Positions 27,478 to 38,700 of a stretch of 64,000 nt of DNA are shown here, piece by piece (the first letter of the stretch is position 1; every line of letters starts with the position of its first letter). The DNA lies in contig NZ_JABYQT010000009.1 of NCBI RefSeq assembly GCF_020075495.1, positions 57,299 through 121,298 of the forward strand, in the 5' to 3' direction. Both the position numbers and the translations under genes were made by a program. This stretch comes from Vreelandella aquamarina. Lineage in GTDB: Bacteria; Pseudomonadota; Gammaproteobacteria; Pseudomonadales; Halomonadaceae. Under the pieces are notes generated by a model. It worked only from the letters and a program-made list of their open reading frames with translations, was not told the origin of the DNA and made no database searches.

Positions 27478-29304
27478 TTATTTCTTGCCGGCGCGCTTGC
27501 GCTCGTTCTCTTTCAAGAGCTTTTTACGCAGACGGATGAAGTTGGGAGTCACTTCCACCAGCTCATCGGAGTCCAGGAATTCGATCGCCTGCTCGAGGGT
27601 GAACTTCACCGGCGGGGTCAGCACGATATTCTCGTCGTTGCCCGAGGCGCGCATGTTGTCGAGCTTCTTGCCCTTGGTCGGGTTGACGACCAGGTCATTG
27701 GCGCGGCTGTGGATGCCGATCAGCATGCCTTCGTACACTTCCGTGCCGTGGTCGACGATCAGCTTGCCACGCTCCTGCAGGGTGTAGAGTGCATAGGCCA
27801 GTGCCTTGCCGTCGACCATGGACACCATGACGCCGTTACGACGCTCGATGGACGCGTCAGGCTTGAGCGGCCCGTAGTGGTCAAAGCGGCTGGTCAGAAT
27901 GCCGGTGCCGGACGTCAGGGTCAAAAACTGGCCGCGGAAGCCGATCAGGCCTCGTGCCGGAATGATGAAGTCCAGACGCACACGCCCCTTGCCATCCGGG
28001 TTCATGTTGGTCATTTCGCCCTTGCGGTAGCCAAGCTCTTCCATGATCGAGCCTTGATGCTGCTCTTCACAGTCGATGATGACTTCTTCGTAGGGCTCCT
28101 GCTTCACGCCGTCGATCTCTTTGATGATGACCTCGGGGCGGCCGACGGCCAGCTCGAAGCCTTCACGACGCATGGTTTCGATAAGCACCGACAGGTGAAG
28201 CTCACCGCGTCCGGATACCTTGAACTTCTCGGGGGTTTCGCCTTGTTCGACGCGCAGGGCCACGTTGTGGATCAGTTCCTGATCCAGGCGATCCTTGATA
28301 TTGCGGCTGGTCACGAACTTGCCGTCTTTACCGGCGAACGGCGAATCGTTGACCTGGAAGGTCATGGAAACGGTCGGCTCGTCCACGGTGAGTGGCGGCA
28401 GCGCTTCGACGGCGCTCGAGTCACACAGCGTATCGGAAATCGCCAGGTCCTCGATACCGGTAATGCAGACGATGTCACCGGCAGTGGCTTCGTCGGTCTG
28501 CACGCGCTCGAGGCCCATGTGGGTCATCACCTGGCCGACCTTGCCTTTGCGGGTCGCGCCTTCCTTGGTGACCACCGTGATCTGCTGGTTGGGCTTGACC
28601 GAGCCGCGCTTGATACGACCCAGGCCGATGACGCCAACGTAGCTGTTGTAGTCCAGCGCCGAGATCTGCATCTGGAAGGGGCCATCGACTTCGACCTTGG
28701 GCGGCTCGACGATATCCACGATGGCCTGGAACATCGGGTCCATGTTCTCGGAAAGCTCGTCCGGGTCCATGCCGGCAATGCCGTTGAGCGCCGAGCAGTA
28801 GATGATCGGGAAGTCGAGCTGCTCGTCGGTGGCGCCCAGGTTGTCGAACAGATCGAAGATCTGGTCGATGACCCAGTCAGGCCGCGCGCCGGGGCGGTCG
28901 ATCTTGTTGACCACGACGATGGGCTTCAGGCCCTGGGAAAAGGCCTTTTGCGTCACGAAGCGGGTTTGCGGCATCGGGCCGTCAACCGCATCGACCAGCA
29001 GCAGCACCGAGTCCACCATGGACATGACGCGTTCGACTTCACCGCCGAAGTCAGCGTGCCCAGGTGTGTCGACGATATTGATGTGGTAGCCCGTACCATT
29101 GCCATCTTGCCACTGAATGGCCGTGTTTTTGGCCAGGATGGTAATGCCGCGTTCCTTCTCCTGGTCATTGGAGTCCATGATCCGCTCTTGGCCTTCGGCC
29201 TTGCGGTCTAGTGTGCCTGATTGACTTAACAGCTTGTCTACCAAGGTAGTTTTGCCGTGGTCAACGTGGGCGATGATGGCAATGTTACGAAGATTCTCGA
29301 TCAC
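27478..29304 (-). CDS. typA: translational GTPase TypA/BipA
   Basis: Ribosome-associated GTPase for stress-dependent 50S assembly, 608 residues. G motifs are [10 protein letters not shown] (G1), RGITI (G2), [10 protein letters not shown] (G3) and NKIDRPGA (G4). EF-G-like domains and the BipA-specific C-terminus ([19 protein letters not shown]) follow. A TATAAT hexamer on the minus strand at 29335-29340 fits its -10 element, with a poor -35 element. It is divergent from birA. Confidence 0.97.
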   Translation of the reverse strand: MIENLRNIAIIAHVDHGKTTLVDKLLSQSGTLDRKAEGQERIMDSNDQEKERGITILAKNTAIQWQDGNGTGYHINIVDTPGHADFGGEVERVMSMVDSVLLLVDAVDGPMPQTRFVTQKAFSQGLKPIVVVNKIDRPGARPDWVIDQIFDLFDNLGATDEQLDFPIIYCSALNGIAGMDPDELSENMDPMFQAIVDIVEPPKVEVDGPFQMQISALDYNSYVGVIGLGRIKRGSVKPNQQITVVTKEGATRKGKVGQVMTHMGLERVQTDEATAGDIVCITGIEDLAISDTLCDSSAVEALPPLTVDEPTVSMTFQVNDSPFAGKDGKFVTSRNIKDRLDQELIHNVALRVEQGETPEKFKVSGRGELHLSVLIETMRREGFELAVGRPEVIIKEIDGVKQEPYEEVIIDCEEQHQGSIMEELGYRKGEMTNMNPDGKGRVRLDFIIPARGLIGFRGQFLTLTSGTGILTSRFDHYGPLKPDASIERRNGVMVSMVDGKALAYALYTLQERGKLIVDHGTEVYEGMLIGIHSRANDLVVNPTKGKKLDNMRASGNDENIVLTPPVKFTLEQAIEFLDSDELVEVTPNFIRLRKKLLKENERKRAGKK

Positions 29305-29467
29305 GACGCGATCCTGCTGGAAAAATAGGGCGGCATTATAGGGTCTGGGAGTAGTCGACTACCAGCGCTGTCTTAAATAAAGGCGCGAGTCAATAACCCG
29401 AAGGCGGCAGTTTTCGCCTCTGCGCTGCATCCGTTAAGATAGGCGTTTTCCCAGTTGGGGCAAGTAC

Positions 29468-30451
29468 ATGACCATCGGTAACCTGATGCGTTTGTTGAGC
29501 GATGGCGAGGTTCACTCCGGTGAGCAATTGGGTGAAGCGCTAGGCGTTTCCCGGGCAGCCGTGTGGAAACAGTTAAAGAAATTGGAAGCGCTCGGTGTGG
29601 AACTGGTGGCCGTCAAGGGCCGGGGGTACCGGCTGGCCCGGCGTCTGGAGCCGCTGGAGGGTGCCAGGATCGTCGAGCGCCTGCCTGCCCAAGCGCGTCA
29701 TTTGCTGGCACGGCTGTTCGTTGAAGACCAGCTGCCGTCCAGCAACGAGTACCTGCGTCAGCGCTTCAACCAGGCGGCCGGCCACGGCGAAGTCTGTCTT
29801 GTCGAGCTGCAGACTGCCGGGCGCGGTCGGCGCGGTCGGGTATGGACTACCCCCTGGGGGCAGAGTCTGATGATGTCGCTGGGGTGGCGCTTCGAATCCG
29901 GCGTGACCGTTCTCGAAGGGCTGAGCCTGGCCGTGGGCGTGGTGGTCTCCCAGGTGCTGGAACAGCACGGTGCGGCGCCCCGACTCAAATGGCCCAACGA
30001 CATTCTGCTGGCTGACGCCGACAATGAGCTGGGCAAGCTTGCCGGTATCCTGATCGAGGTGACCGGCGATGCCGCCGGGCCGTGTGAAGTGGTGATCGGC
30101 ATGGGCATGAACCTGTCGCTGAGCGAAACCCAGCGTGCCGCTATCGACCAGCCAGTGGCCGCCCTGTTCGATGTACATGCAGGACTCTCGCGCAACCAGC
30201 TGGCAGCCGACATGGTCGCCGGGCTCTTGAGCATGCTGGCCGAGTTCGAGCAGGCAGGCTTTGCCGCCTGGCGTGACGAATGGAATGCGCGCCACGCCTA
30301 TGCCGGATTGCCCGTGCGTATTATTCAAGGGGAGCGCGCAAGCGATGCGATCGCAGGCGACGTGGATGAAAGCGGTAACCTGTGGGTTACTGAAAACGGT
30401 CACTCGCAGCGCTTGGCGGGCGGTGAGATCAGCGTACGCAGGCGCTTATGA
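29468..30451 (+). CDS. birA: bifunctional biotin-protein ligase / biotin operon repressor
   Basis: Attaches biotin to acetyl-CoA carboxylase BCCP and can repress biotin genes. It has 327 residues. An N-terminal winged helix-turn-helix (about 1-60; SGEQLGEALGVSRAAVWKQL) precedes the ligase domain, with biotinyl-AMP loop GRGRRGRVW and KWPNDIL. The C-terminal domain is complete. Its stop overlaps the coaX start by 4 nt (ATGA), so the two are coupled, an arrangement also known in pseudomonads. Confidence 0.96.
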   Translation: MTIGNLMRLLSDGEVHSGEQLGEALGVSRAAVWKQLKKLEALGVELVAVKGRGYRLARRLEPLEGARIVERLPAQARHLLARLFVEDQLPSSNEYLRQRFNQAAGHGEVCLVELQTAGRGRRGRVWTTPWGQSLMMSLGWRFESGVTVLEGLSLAVGVVVSQVLEQHGAAPRLKWPNDILLADADNELGKLAGILIEVTGDAAGPCEVVIGMGMNLSLSETQRAAIDQPVAALFDVHAGLSRNQLAADMVAGLLSMLAEFEQAGFAAWRDEWNARHAYAGLPVRIIQGERASDAIAGDVDESGNLWVTENGHSQRLAGGEISVRRRL

Positions 30452-31287
30452 TTCTGGATCTGGATATCGGCAATACCTTGTCGAAGTGGCGACTCAAGGA
30501 TGCCGAAAGTAGCGAGATACGCTCGCGCGGCGCAGTGTGGACGCGTGAAGAGTGGCGCCCCGGCGCGGATATTCCCGATCTCGACGTGGTCGAGGCGGTG
30601 CGTATCTCGAGCGTGGCCCGGGCGGCGGTGCTGGATGAAACCGTGACTCTGTTGCGCCGTCAGGTGCGTCAGGTGTTTGTAGCCCATTCGCAGCCCGAAG
30701 CGTTGGGTGTCGTCAATGGCTACGACGAGCCGGGGCGCCTGGGAGTCGATCGCTGGATGGGGGCGCTTGCCGGCTACCAGCTGGCCGGAGGGTGCTGCGC
30801 GGTCGATTGCGGCAGCGCTATTACCATCGATTTCGTGCTGCCGGGCGGTGTCCATCTTGGTGGCTTCATCATCCCCGGGCTGCGCCTGATGAAAGAGAGC
30901 TTGAAGCTGGGCACGCGTAACGTGGCCATTGACCCTGAAAGCGAGGCGGATGCGCTGCTGGAGCCTGGCCGTCGAACGGTCGATGCTGTCAATCATGGCA
31001 TCTACATGGCGGCGGTCAGTGCCATCAACCGTATCTACAGCGAAGTTTGCGACCAGCAGGGTATCTCGCTGCCCATGCTGCTGACCGGGGGGGATGCACG
31101 CGTCGTTTCCAGAGGGGTGCAGGTGCCCCATGCCGTGTGGCCGGATATGGTGTATGGTGGGCTTGAAGCCAGCTTTCCGCTCACCTTTGCCGAGCGAGCG
31201 GGCAAGATGTCCGGTGCACCGCGGGTACCTGAGCCGGTATCACTAGAAAAAATTCGCGCAGCGCTTGCATTCTCCATGCTGCTTTGA
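30448..31287 (+). CDS. coaX: type III pantothenate kinase
   Basis: First step of coenzyme A synthesis (pantothenate to 4'-phosphopantothenate). It has 279 residues. ASKHA-fold phosphate loops are visible: DLDIGNTLSKWRL at the N-terminus and CAVDCGSAITIDFVLPGG in the middle. Family motifs GRLGVDRWMGALAGYQ and GGFIIPGLRLM are also present. ATG 30448 overlaps the birA stop codon. Confidence 0.95.
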   Translation: MILDLDIGNTLSKWRLKDAESSEIRSRGAVWTREEWRPGADIPDLDVVEAVRISSVARAAVLDETVTLLRRQVRQVFVAHSQPEALGVVNGYDEPGRLGVDRWMGALAGYQLAGGCCAVDCGSAITIDFVLPGGVHLGGFIIPGLRLMKESLKLGTRNVAIDPESEADALLEPGRRTVDAVNHGIYMAAVSAINRIYSEVCDQQGISLPMLLTGGDARVVSRGVQVPHAVWPDMVYGGLEASFPLTFAERAGKMSGAPRVPEPVSLEKIRAALAFSMLL

Positions 31288-31363
31288 CAGAATGCAGCGC
31301 GTTCCAAGGCAGGCGCCGGTGCGCAGGCATCGCAAGCTACGATAAATTAAGTAAATATCTAGC

Positions 31364-31391
31364 TTGACACCGCTTTGGAGGCTGGCATAAT
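31364..31391 (+). promoter_or_regulatory. sigma70 promoter of the tRNA-Tyr/Gly/Thr operon
   Basis: TTGACA at 31364-31369 and CATAAT at 31386-31391 with a 16-bp spacer, followed by a GC-rich discriminator (GTGCCGCC). The expected start lies just before tRNA-Tyr. The discriminator is typical of stringently controlled stable-RNA promoters. Confidence 0.8.
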
Positions 31392-31405
31392 GTGCCGCCA
31401 CAGAT

Positions 31406-31489
<84 letters not shown>

Positions 31490-31593
31490 GATTGAAACAG
31501 CAGCGATGTTTGTCGGTGTTGAAGGGTGAGAGCCGGTAGTGGGCATTGTCTATCGTTCGGCGTGCAGCGGCTTGTAATCCTGGCAGCAGTTAC

Positions 31594-31667
<74 letters not shown>

Positions 31668-31681
31668 GTTGATGTGTTTAT

Positions 31682-31756
31682 GCTCATGTAGCTCAGGGGT
31701 AGAGCACACCCTTGGTAAGGGTGAGGTCGACGGTTCAATTCCGTCCATGAGCTCCA
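31682..31756 (+). tRNA. tRNA-Thr (anticodon GGT)
   Basis: A 75-nt tRNA with an encoded CCA end. The acceptor GCTCATG pairs with CATGAGC. The anticodon arm CACCC-TTGGTAA-GGGTG gives GGT. In many gammaproteobacteria tufB follows this gene; here a terminator does. Confidence 0.96.
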
Positions 31757-31763
31757 TATTGCG

Positions 31764-31791
31764 AAAAAAGCGAGCCAGGCTCGCTTTTTTT
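31764..31791 (+). terminator. rho-independent terminator after tRNA-Thr
   Basis: Stem AAAAAAGCGAGCC / GGCTCGCTTTTTT around a single A, followed by more T. It ends the Tyr-Gly-Thr transcript 7 bp after the tRNA. Confidence 0.9.
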
Positions 31792-31840
31792 GTCTTTGAG
31801 ATCAGGTGATGCTTGCAGCACGCTTGATCTGCAAAAAGGG

Positions 31841-31869
31841 TTGTCAGGCGGCTACTTCTCAGCTACCAT
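31841..31869 (+). promoter_or_regulatory. promoter for tRNA-Trp-secE-nusG
   Basis: TTGTCA at 31841-31846 and TACCAT at 31864-31869 with a 17-bp spacer, followed by a GC discriminator (GGCGCCCG). A start near 31876 would give a short leader before tRNA-Trp. It is needed because the preceding tRNA operon is terminated. Confidence 0.65.
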
Positions 31870-31919
31870 GGCGCCCGCTGTTGCTTGGGCGTAGGTTAAA
31901 TGTTCAAGCAAGATGATAC

Positions 31920-31995
<76 letters not shown>

Positions 31996-32067
31996 ACCTT
32001 CCCCAGGTTGGTATGTATTTAAAAGAATTCCATAGTCGCTCGCTGCACCCTGAGGAGTCTCGTTTTT

Positions 32068-32451
32068 ATGAAGCCGAGTTCTGTAAAACATGGCGCCGAG
32101 GTGCAACAGACGCGCCATGACGGGCTCAAGTGGGCGGCGGTTGTAGCGCTGCTTGTCGTTGCTGTCGTAGGTAATGCCTATTTCACCGATGTTGGTCTGC
32201 TCTACCGCGTGCTGGGCGTGGTGGTGTTGTGCGCACTTGCAGGTTTGATCGCACTTACCACTGCCAAGGGGCGTAGTCTGATGGAGCTGGCCGTTAGCGC
32301 CAAGAAAGAGATTCAGCGCGTCGTATGGCCGACCCGTCCCGAAACGATTCAAACCACCGCAATTGTTCTGGTGGCTGTTCTCGTGGTGGGTTTGATGCTG
32401 TGGTTGATTGATACTCTTCTTGGCTGGGCAATGTCCGGCGTCATTGGTTAG
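32068..32451 (+). CDS. secE: preprotein translocase subunit SecE
   Basis: Small essential subunit of the SecYEG channel. The 127 residues and three hydrophobic segments match the three-helix E. coli type. The conserved cytoplasmic amphipathic region reads [28 protein letters not shown] box at 32051-32056 precedes ATG 32068. It is followed 8 bp later by nusG. Confidence 0.96.
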   Translation: MKPSSVKHGAEVQQTRHDGLKWAAVVALLVVAVVGNAYFTDVGLLYRVLGVVVLCALAGLIALTTAKGRSLMELAVSAKKEIQRVVWPTRPETIQTTAIVLVAVLVVGLMLWLIDTLLGWAMSGVIG

Positions 32452-32459
32452 GAGCTTTC

Positions 32460-32993
32460 ATGTCCAAACGTTGGTACGTCGTCCACGCCTATTCCGGCTT
32501 CGAAAAGCATGTCATGCGTTCGCTCATCGAGCGTGTGAAGATGCACGGCATGGAAGATCGCTTCGGCGAGATTCTGGTGCCGACTGAAGAAGTCGTCGAG
32601 ATGCGCGACGGCAAGCGCCGCAAGAGCGAGCGCAAGTTCTATCCCGGCTATGTGCTGGTCGAGATGGAGATGGCCGACGAAACATGGCACCTCGTCAATG
32701 AAACCCCGCGCGTCATGGGCTTCATTGGTGGGACCAAGGAAAAACCGGCACCGATCACCTCCCGTGAAGCTGACGCTATCCTGCGTCGCGTGAAGGATGG
32801 TACCGACAAGCCGCGGCCCAAGACCATGTTTGAGCCGGGTCAGTCGGTGCGCGTCATCGATGGTCCGTTTGCAGATTTCAATGGCGTAGTTGAAGAAGTC
32901 AACTACGACAAGAGCCGCCTGCAGGTCAGCGTACTGATCTTCGGGCGTGCAACACCTGTCGAGCTGGAGTTTTCTCAGGTCGAGAAAGAGTAG
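32460..32993 (+). CDS. nusG: transcription termination/antitermination factor NusG
   Basis: Binds RNA polymerase and links it to Rho or ribosomal S10. It has 177 residues. The NGN domain begins [16 protein letters not shown], and the C-terminal KOW motif is [24 protein letters not shown]. It is coupled to secE. Confidence 0.97.
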   Translation: MSKRWYVVHAYSGFEKHVMRSLIERVKMHGMEDRFGEILVPTEEVVEMRDGKRRKSERKFYPGYVLVEMEMADETWHLVNETPRVMGFIGGTKEKPAPITSREADAILRRVKDGTDKPRPKTMFEPGQSVRVIDGPFADFNGVVEEVNYDKSRLQVSVLIFGRATPVELEFSQVEKE

Positions 32994-33097
32994 CCCGCAG
33001 GTCAAGAAGGCGTCGAAAATTCGCAAGAGGCAGCCGTTGGCTGTCTCGCTAGTCCCGGGGAGCCGCAAGGCGTCAGTACCCAAATGGAGTAACCACC

Positions 33098-33529
33098 ATG
33101 GCCAAGAAAGTACAGGCTTACATCAAGCTGCAGGTTGCTGCAGGTAAAGCCAATCCAAGTCCGCCCGTGGGCCCAGCGCTGGGTCAGCACGGTGTGAACA
33201 TCATGGAATTCTGTAAGGCGTTCAACGCAGCGACTCAAGACATTGAGCCGGGTCTGCCGACGCCTGTCGTGATCACTGTCTACTCTGACCGTAGCTTCAC
33301 GTTCGTCACCAAGACGCCGCCTGCTGCCGTGCTGCTGAAAAAAGCCGCTGGCATCAAGTCCGGTTCTGGTGAGCCGAACAAGAAGAAGGTCGGCACCGTG
33401 TCTCGCGAGCAGCTCGAAGAGATCGCCAAGACCAAGGAGCCCGATCTGACGGCTGCTGATCTCGACGCCGCCGTGCGTACTATCGCAGGCAGTGCTCGTA
33501 GCATGGGCCTTAACGTGGAGGGTCTCTGA
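33098..33529 (+). CDS. rplK: 50S ribosomal protein L11
   Basis: Component of the GTPase-associated centre on 23S rRNA, 143 residues. It opens [36 protein letters not shown], the signature proline-rich region. The 104-bp leader holds a small CAGCC-GTT-GGCTG hairpin. In E. coli, L1 represses this mRNA; whether that holds here is inference. ATG 33098 follows TGGAG. Confidence 0.98.
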   Translation: MAKKVQAYIKLQVAAGKANPSPPVGPALGQHGVNIMEFCKAFNAATQDIEPGLPTPVVITVYSDRSFTFVTKTPPAAVLLKKAAGIKSGSGEPNKKKVGTVSREQLEEIAKTKEPDLTAADLDAAVRTIAGSARSMGLNVEGL

Positions 33530-33531
33530 TC

Positions 33532-34224
33532 ATGGCTAAACTGTCCAAGCGTGCGAAGCTGATTCGCGAGAAAGTAGACACCAACAAGGCCTACTCGCTG
33601 GAAGAAGCGGTTGCCCTGCTGTCCGAACTGTCTACCGTCAAGTTCACCGAGTCTGTCGATGTCGCCATCAACCTGGGTGTTGATCCGCGTAAATCCGACC
33701 AAGTGGTACGTGGCGCGACCGTCATGCCCAACGGCACCGGCAAGGACGTGCGCGTAGCCGTCTTCACCCAAGGCGCCAACGCCGATGCGGCTAAAGAAGC
33801 CGGCGCTGACGTGGTGGGTATGGACGAGCTGGCCGAGCAGGTCAAGAAAGGCCAGATGGACTTCGACGTCGTTATCGCCTCTCCAGACGCGATGCGTGTT
33901 GTTGGCCAGCTGGGCCAGATTCTGGGTCCGCGCGGCCTGATGCCGAACCCGAAGGTTGGTACCGTAACGCCTGACGTGGCGACTGCGGTCAAGAACGCCA
34001 AGGCGGGCCAGGTACGTTTCCGTACTGACAAGAACGGCATTATCCACACCACGCTGGGTAAAGTGACGTTTGATGCGGCCGCCGTTCAAGGCAACCTGGA
34101 AGCACTGGTTGCCGACCTGAAGAAGCTCAAGCCGAGCTCCTCCAAGGGTATTTACTTTAAGAAAGTCACCCTGTCCACTACCATGGGCCCAGGCTTGACT
34201 ATTGACCACTCTGCGTTTGTATAA
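33532..34224 (+). CDS. rplA: 50S ribosomal protein L1
   Basis: L1 stalk protein that helps E-site tRNA release and acts as a translational repressor of the rplKA mRNA in E. coli. It has 230 residues. Family motifs [16 protein letters not shown] and [16 protein letters not shown] are present. Only 2 bp separate it from the rplK stop codon. Confidence 0.98.
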   Translation: MAKLSKRAKLIREKVDTNKAYSLEEAVALLSELSTVKFTESVDVAINLGVDPRKSDQVVRGATVMPNGTGKDVRVAVFTQGANADAAKEAGADVVGMDELAEQVKKGQMDFDVVIASPDAMRVVGQLGQILGPRGLMPNPKVGTVTPDVATAVKNAKAGQVRFRTDKNGIIHTTLGKVTFDAAAVQGNLEALVADLKKLKPSSSKGIYFKKVTLSTTMGPGLTIDHSAFV

Positions 34225-34264
34225 GCAGAACGTCACCTGTTTCAAGCAAGAACCGAGCAAGAAC

Positions 34265-34480
34265 TTTGCGGTCCTCTGGCAGGCCTAGCCTGCCAGGGCA
34301 TCGTCAAAGACCGCAGGTGCCGCGCCGTATGTCTACCTATCAGCGCGGCTTAATTGCCTAAAGCGCCTGCGCAGATGGTGTGGCCGCCAGTTGGTTGAAG
34401 CTTTTAGCTGACACTGCTTTCTGGTGAGCACCATCCCCCAAGGCTTTCAGCGCCGGTTATAGCAGGCCTGAAAGAGATGG
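34265..34480 (+). promoter_or_regulatory. L10 leader RNA (rplJL autoregulatory region)
   Basis: The 302-bp rplA-rplJ spacer folds into several paired elements. TGCGGTC 34267-34273 pairs with GACCGCA 34309-34315, enclosing a 9-bp CTGGCAGGC/GCCTGCCAG hairpin. An alternative or following element pairs GCAGG 34313-34317 with CCTGC 34366-34370 around CCGCGC/GCGCGG. The conserved GCAGATGGTG segment follows. This matches the L10-L7/L12 binding leader of E. coli. CTTTCAG/CTGAAAG lies further on. Edges are approximate. Confidence 0.75.
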
Positions 34481-34526
34481 TAACCCCCGGAGTCTTGAAT
34501 GGTTCCGGCACGAAGGAGTGATCACT

Positions 34527-35027
34527 GTGCCACTAGCACTTGAAGGCAAGAAAGCGATTGTTGCCGAGGTCAGTGAAGCGGCCAAGGGCGCACTCTCCGT
34601 CGTAGTTGCCGATTCTCGCGGTGTAACGGTCGGTAAGATGACCGATCTGCGCAAGCAGGCTCGTGAGAATGGTGTAGAGCTGCGCGTTGTTCGCAACACG
34701 CTGGCTCGCCGCGCCCTCGAGGGCACTCAGTGGGAGTGCCTGAACGAGAGCTTTGTTGGTCCGACTCTGTTGGCCTTCTCCACCGACCATCCGGGCGCTG
34801 CCGCTCGTTTGTTCAAGGAGTTCGCCAAGACCGAGCAGAACTTCGAAGTCAAGGCGCTGGCCTACGAAGGTGAGCTGATTCCGGCTGCTGACATCGACCG
34901 TCTGGCAACCCTGCCGACTCACGACGAGGCAATTGCCAAGTTGATGTCGGTAATGAAAGAAGCCTCCGCTGGCAAGCTGGTTCGTACCCTGGCCGCCCTG
35001 CGCGACCAGAAGCAAGAAGCAGCCTAA
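34527..35027 (+). CDS. rplJ: 50S ribosomal protein L10
   Basis: Base of the L7/L12 stalk and repressor of its own operon. It has 166 residues starting at GTG 34527, placed by AAGGAG at 34513-34518 and alignment with E. coli [17 protein letters not shown]. An upstream in-frame GTG at 34518 overlaps that box and is unlikely. The C-terminus ([16 protein letters not shown]) that binds L7/L12 is present. Confidence 0.97.
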   Translation: MPLALEGKKAIVAEVSEAAKGALSVVVADSRGVTVGKMTDLRKQARENGVELRVVRNTLARRALEGTQWECLNESFVGPTLLAFSTDHPGAAARLFKEFAKTEQNFEVKALAYEGELIPAADIDRLATLPTHDEAIAKLMSVMKEASAGKLVRTLAALRDQKQEAA

Positions 35028-35138
35028 GCTGCGTTTCTTGCAGGCGGCGTGAACGATTTTATCGTCTTGCTGCCTGAACCGAGCAATGAATCCCGAGTTC
35101 TCGGCCGACCGAGACTCCCGCAAAGTTAGGAATGAAAA

Positions 35139-35513
35139 ATGGCACTGTCTAAAGACGATATCATCAATGCTGTAGCCGACATGTCCGTAATGGAAGTTGT
35201 CGAGCTGATCGAAGCGATGGAAGAGAAGTTCGGCGTATCTGCAGCGGCTGCTGTTGTCGCTGGCCCGGGTGCTGGTGGCGACGCCGGCGCTGCAGAAGAG
35301 CAGACTGAATTCGACCTGGTTCTGGCATCTGCTGGTGACAAGAAAGTCAACGTCATCAAAGCCGTTCGCGAGATCACTGGCCTTGGCCTGAAAGAAGCCA
35401 AGGGTGCCGTTGACGGCGCTCCGGCTACCCTGAAAGAAGGCATGTCCAAGGAAGACGCTGAAGCAGCTAAAGCGAAGCTGGAAGAAGCGGGCGCAACCGT
35501 CGAGCTCAAGTAA
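35139..35513 (+). CDS. rplL: 50S ribosomal protein L7/L12
   Basis: Acidic stalk protein that recruits translation factor GTPases; 124 residues. The N-terminal dimerisation domain ([19 protein letters not shown]), an Ala/Gly-rich hinge, and the C-terminal factor-binding domain ([27 protein letters not shown]) are all visible. Confidence 0.98.
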   Translation: MALSKDDIINAVADMSVMEVVELIEAMEEKFGVSAAAAVVAGPGAGGDAGAAEEQTEFDLVLASAGDKKVNVIKAVREITGLGLKEAKGAVDGAPATLKEGMSKEDAEAAKAKLEEAGATVELK

Positions 35514-35553
35514 TTCTTGTGCTGATGGCTTTACGCGCTGCGTAAGCTTCCAC

Positions 35554-35589
35554 GGCTGGCGGCGGGCATATCCCGCTGCCGGCCTTTTT
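35554..35589 (+). terminator. rplL-rpoB attenuator
   Basis: A 13-bp stem, GGCTGGCGGCGGG against CCCGCTGCCGGCC with two G-U pairs and loop CATAT, then TTTTT. It lies 41 bp after rplL and 179 bp before rpoB. In E. coli a partial terminator at this place lowers rpoBC expression relative to the ribosomal genes. Confidence 0.85.
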
Positions 35590-35767
35590 CTGTTGCCACC
35601 ATAAGGTTGTGACAGGAACACAGTAATACCGTTGTTGTAACACTGTTATCGATCAAGATTTTTGACGGCGAGCTACCGATTTAGGAGCTTGCTGTCTGCG
35701 TCTGACACGCCCGCGGGGCAGATGACCACGCATCGGTCACCCATGGTGAACAAGCTGGGGAATACAG

Positions 35768-38700
35768 ATGGCTTACTCATATACTGAGAAAAAACGCATC
35801 CGCAAGGATTTCGGCAAACTGCCCCAAGTGATGGATGTGCCTTACTTGCTGGCCATCCAGCTTGATTCCTATTACGACTTTCTCCAGCAAGATCGTTCGC
35901 CTGACGAGCGTCACGAAGTTGGCCTGCATGCGGCGTTCAAGTCCGTGTTTCCGATCGAGAGCTTCTCCGGTAACGCAGCACTTGAGTACGTCAGCTATCG
36001 CTTTGGCACGCCGGCGTTCGATGTTAAGGAGTGTCAGCTGCGCGGCGTGACCTATTCCGCTCCGCTGCGCGTCAAGGTTCGCTTGATCATCTATGATCGC
36101 GATTCCTCGAACAAGGCAATCAAGGATATCAAGGAACAAGAAGTCTACATGGGGGAAATCCCCCTGATGACCGAGAACGGTACCTTCGTCATCAACGGTA
36201 CCGAGCGGGTTATCGTTTCCCAGCTCCACCGCTCGCCCGGTGTGTTCTTCGATCACGATAAAGGCAAGAGCCACTCATCAGGCAAGCTGCTCTACTCGGC
36301 GCGCGTGATTCCTTACCGTGGTTCCTGGCTCGACTTCGAGTTCGACCCGAAAGACAACGTGTTCGTGCGTATCGACCGTCGCCGCAAGCTGCCGGCTTCG
36401 GTACTGATGCGCGCGCTCGGCATGAGCGCTGAAGAGATTCTCGACGAGTTCTTCGACACCAGCGTGTTCCACATCGAGAAGTCCGGCTTCTCCGTGGAGC
36501 TGGTGCCCTCGCGCCTGCGCGGCGAAACCGCTACCTTCGACATCAAGGGCGGCGACGGCGAGATCATTGTCGAGGAAGGCCGTCGGATTACCCAGAAGCA
36601 CATCCGCCAGCTTGAAAAAGCCGGCCTTGAGCGCCTGGAAGTCCCGATGGAGTACCTGTTCGGCAAGACGCTGGCCAAGGATCAGGTCGATACCAAGACC
36701 GGCGAGCTGATCTGCCCGTGCAACACCGAAATCACGCCGGAAGTGCTGGAGCGCATGGCTCAGGGCGGTATTACCCTGATCGAGACGCTCTACACCAATG
36801 ACCTGGATTGCGGTTCGTTCATTTCCGACACCCTGAAGCTCGATACCACCGGTTCGCAGCTCGAGGCGCTCGTTGAAATCTACCGCATGATGCGTCCTGG
36901 CGAGCCGCCCACCAAGGAAGCGGCAGAAACGCTGTTCCATAATCTGTTCTTCACCGAAGATCGTTACGATCTCTCCGGTGTGGGCCGCATGAAGTTCAAT
37001 CGCCGCCTGCGTCGCGATTCCGACACCGGCTCCGGCGTGCTCGATCGCAAGGACATCCTGGATGTGCTGCGCGAGCTGATCAATATCCGCAACGGCTTTG
37101 GTGACGTTGACGATATCGATCACCTGGGCAACCGCCGCATCCGCTGCGTTGGCGAAATGGCCGAGAACCAGTTCCGTGTAGGCCTGGTGCGCGTCGAGCG
37201 TGCGGTGAAAGAGCGTCTGTCCATGGCGGAAAGCGAAGGCCTGATGCCGCAGGATCTGATCAACGCCAAGCCGGTCGCGGCGGCGGTGAAGGAGTTCTTC
37301 GGTTCCAGTCAGCTTTCACAGTTCATGGACCAGAACAACCCGCTGTCGGAAGTTACCCACAAGCGTCGTGTCTCGGCACTCGGCCCGGGTGGTCTGACCC
37401 GTGAGCGTGCCGGCTTCGAAGTACGTGACGTACACGCCACGCACTACGGCCGCCTGTGTCCGATCGAAACGCCGGAAGGCCCGAACATCGGTCTGATCAA
37501 CTCGCTGGCGACCTATAGTCACACCAACAGCTACGGCTTCCTCGAGACGCCGTACCGCAAGGTGAACGCGGGTCAGGTGACTGACGATATCGTTCACCTG
37601 TCCGCGATCGAAGAGGGCGACTTCGTTATCGCCCAGGCATCGGCGGCGGTAGACGAGTCCAACAAGCTCAGTGATGACCTGGTGCAGGTGCGTCACCGTG
37701 GTGAGACTACCTTCATGCGTCCTGAGCAAGTGACGCTGATGGACGTGTCTCCGCGTCAGGTCGTCTCGGTGGCCGCGGCGCTGATTCCGTTCCTCGAACA
37801 CGATGACGCCAACCGCGCCCTGATGGGTGCGAACATGCAGCGTCAGGCCGTGCCGACGCTGCGTGCCGACAAGCCGCTCGTGGGTACCGGCATGGAGCGT
37901 TTCGTTGCGCGTGACTCCGGCGTCTGTGCCGTGGCGCGTCGTGGCGGCGTGATCGACTCCGTCGATGCGCGTCGCGTGGTGGTACGGGTCAACGAAGACG
38001 AGATCATCGGCGGTGAAGCCGGGGTCGACATCTACAACCTGACCAAGTACACCCGTTCGAACCAGAACACCTGCATGAACCAGCGCCCCATCGTGCGTCC
38101 GGGTGACAACGTGGCGCGGGGCGACATTCTCGCCGACGGCCCGTCCGTCGACATGGGCGATCTGGCCCTTGGCCAGAACATGCGCATCGCGTTCATGCCC
38201 TGGAACGGCTACAACTTCGAGGACTCCATCCTGCTCTCCGAGCGGGTGGTCCAGGAAGACCGTTTCACCACGATCCACATCCAGGAGCTGACCTGTGTGT
38301 CTCGCGACACCAAGTTGGGGCCGGAAGAGATCACTTCGGACATTCCGAACGTCGGTGAGTCCGCACTGGGCAAGCTGGACGAGGCGGGTGTCGTCTACAT
38401 CGGTGCCGAAGTTGGCCCCGGCGACATTCTGGTCGGCAAGGTAACGCCGAAGGGCGAAACCCAGCTGACGCCGGAAGAGAAGCTGCTGCGCGCGATCTTC
38501 GGTGAGAAGGCATCAGACGTCAAAGACACCTCCCTGCGTGCCCCCACCGGCATGAAGGGTACCGTCATCGACGTTCAGGTCTTCACCCGTGACGGCGTCG
38601 AGAAAGACTCCCGTGCGCTTTCCATCGAGCAGATGCAGCTCGATGAAGTGCGCAAGGACCTGCAGGAGACCTACCGTATCGCCGAAGACGCGACCTTCGA

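Noticed and set aside
31792..31919. Remnant of tufB between tRNA-Thr and tRNA-Trp
   Set aside because: Compared by eye with the 3' end of the tuf gene at 47650-48843; no similarity seen.
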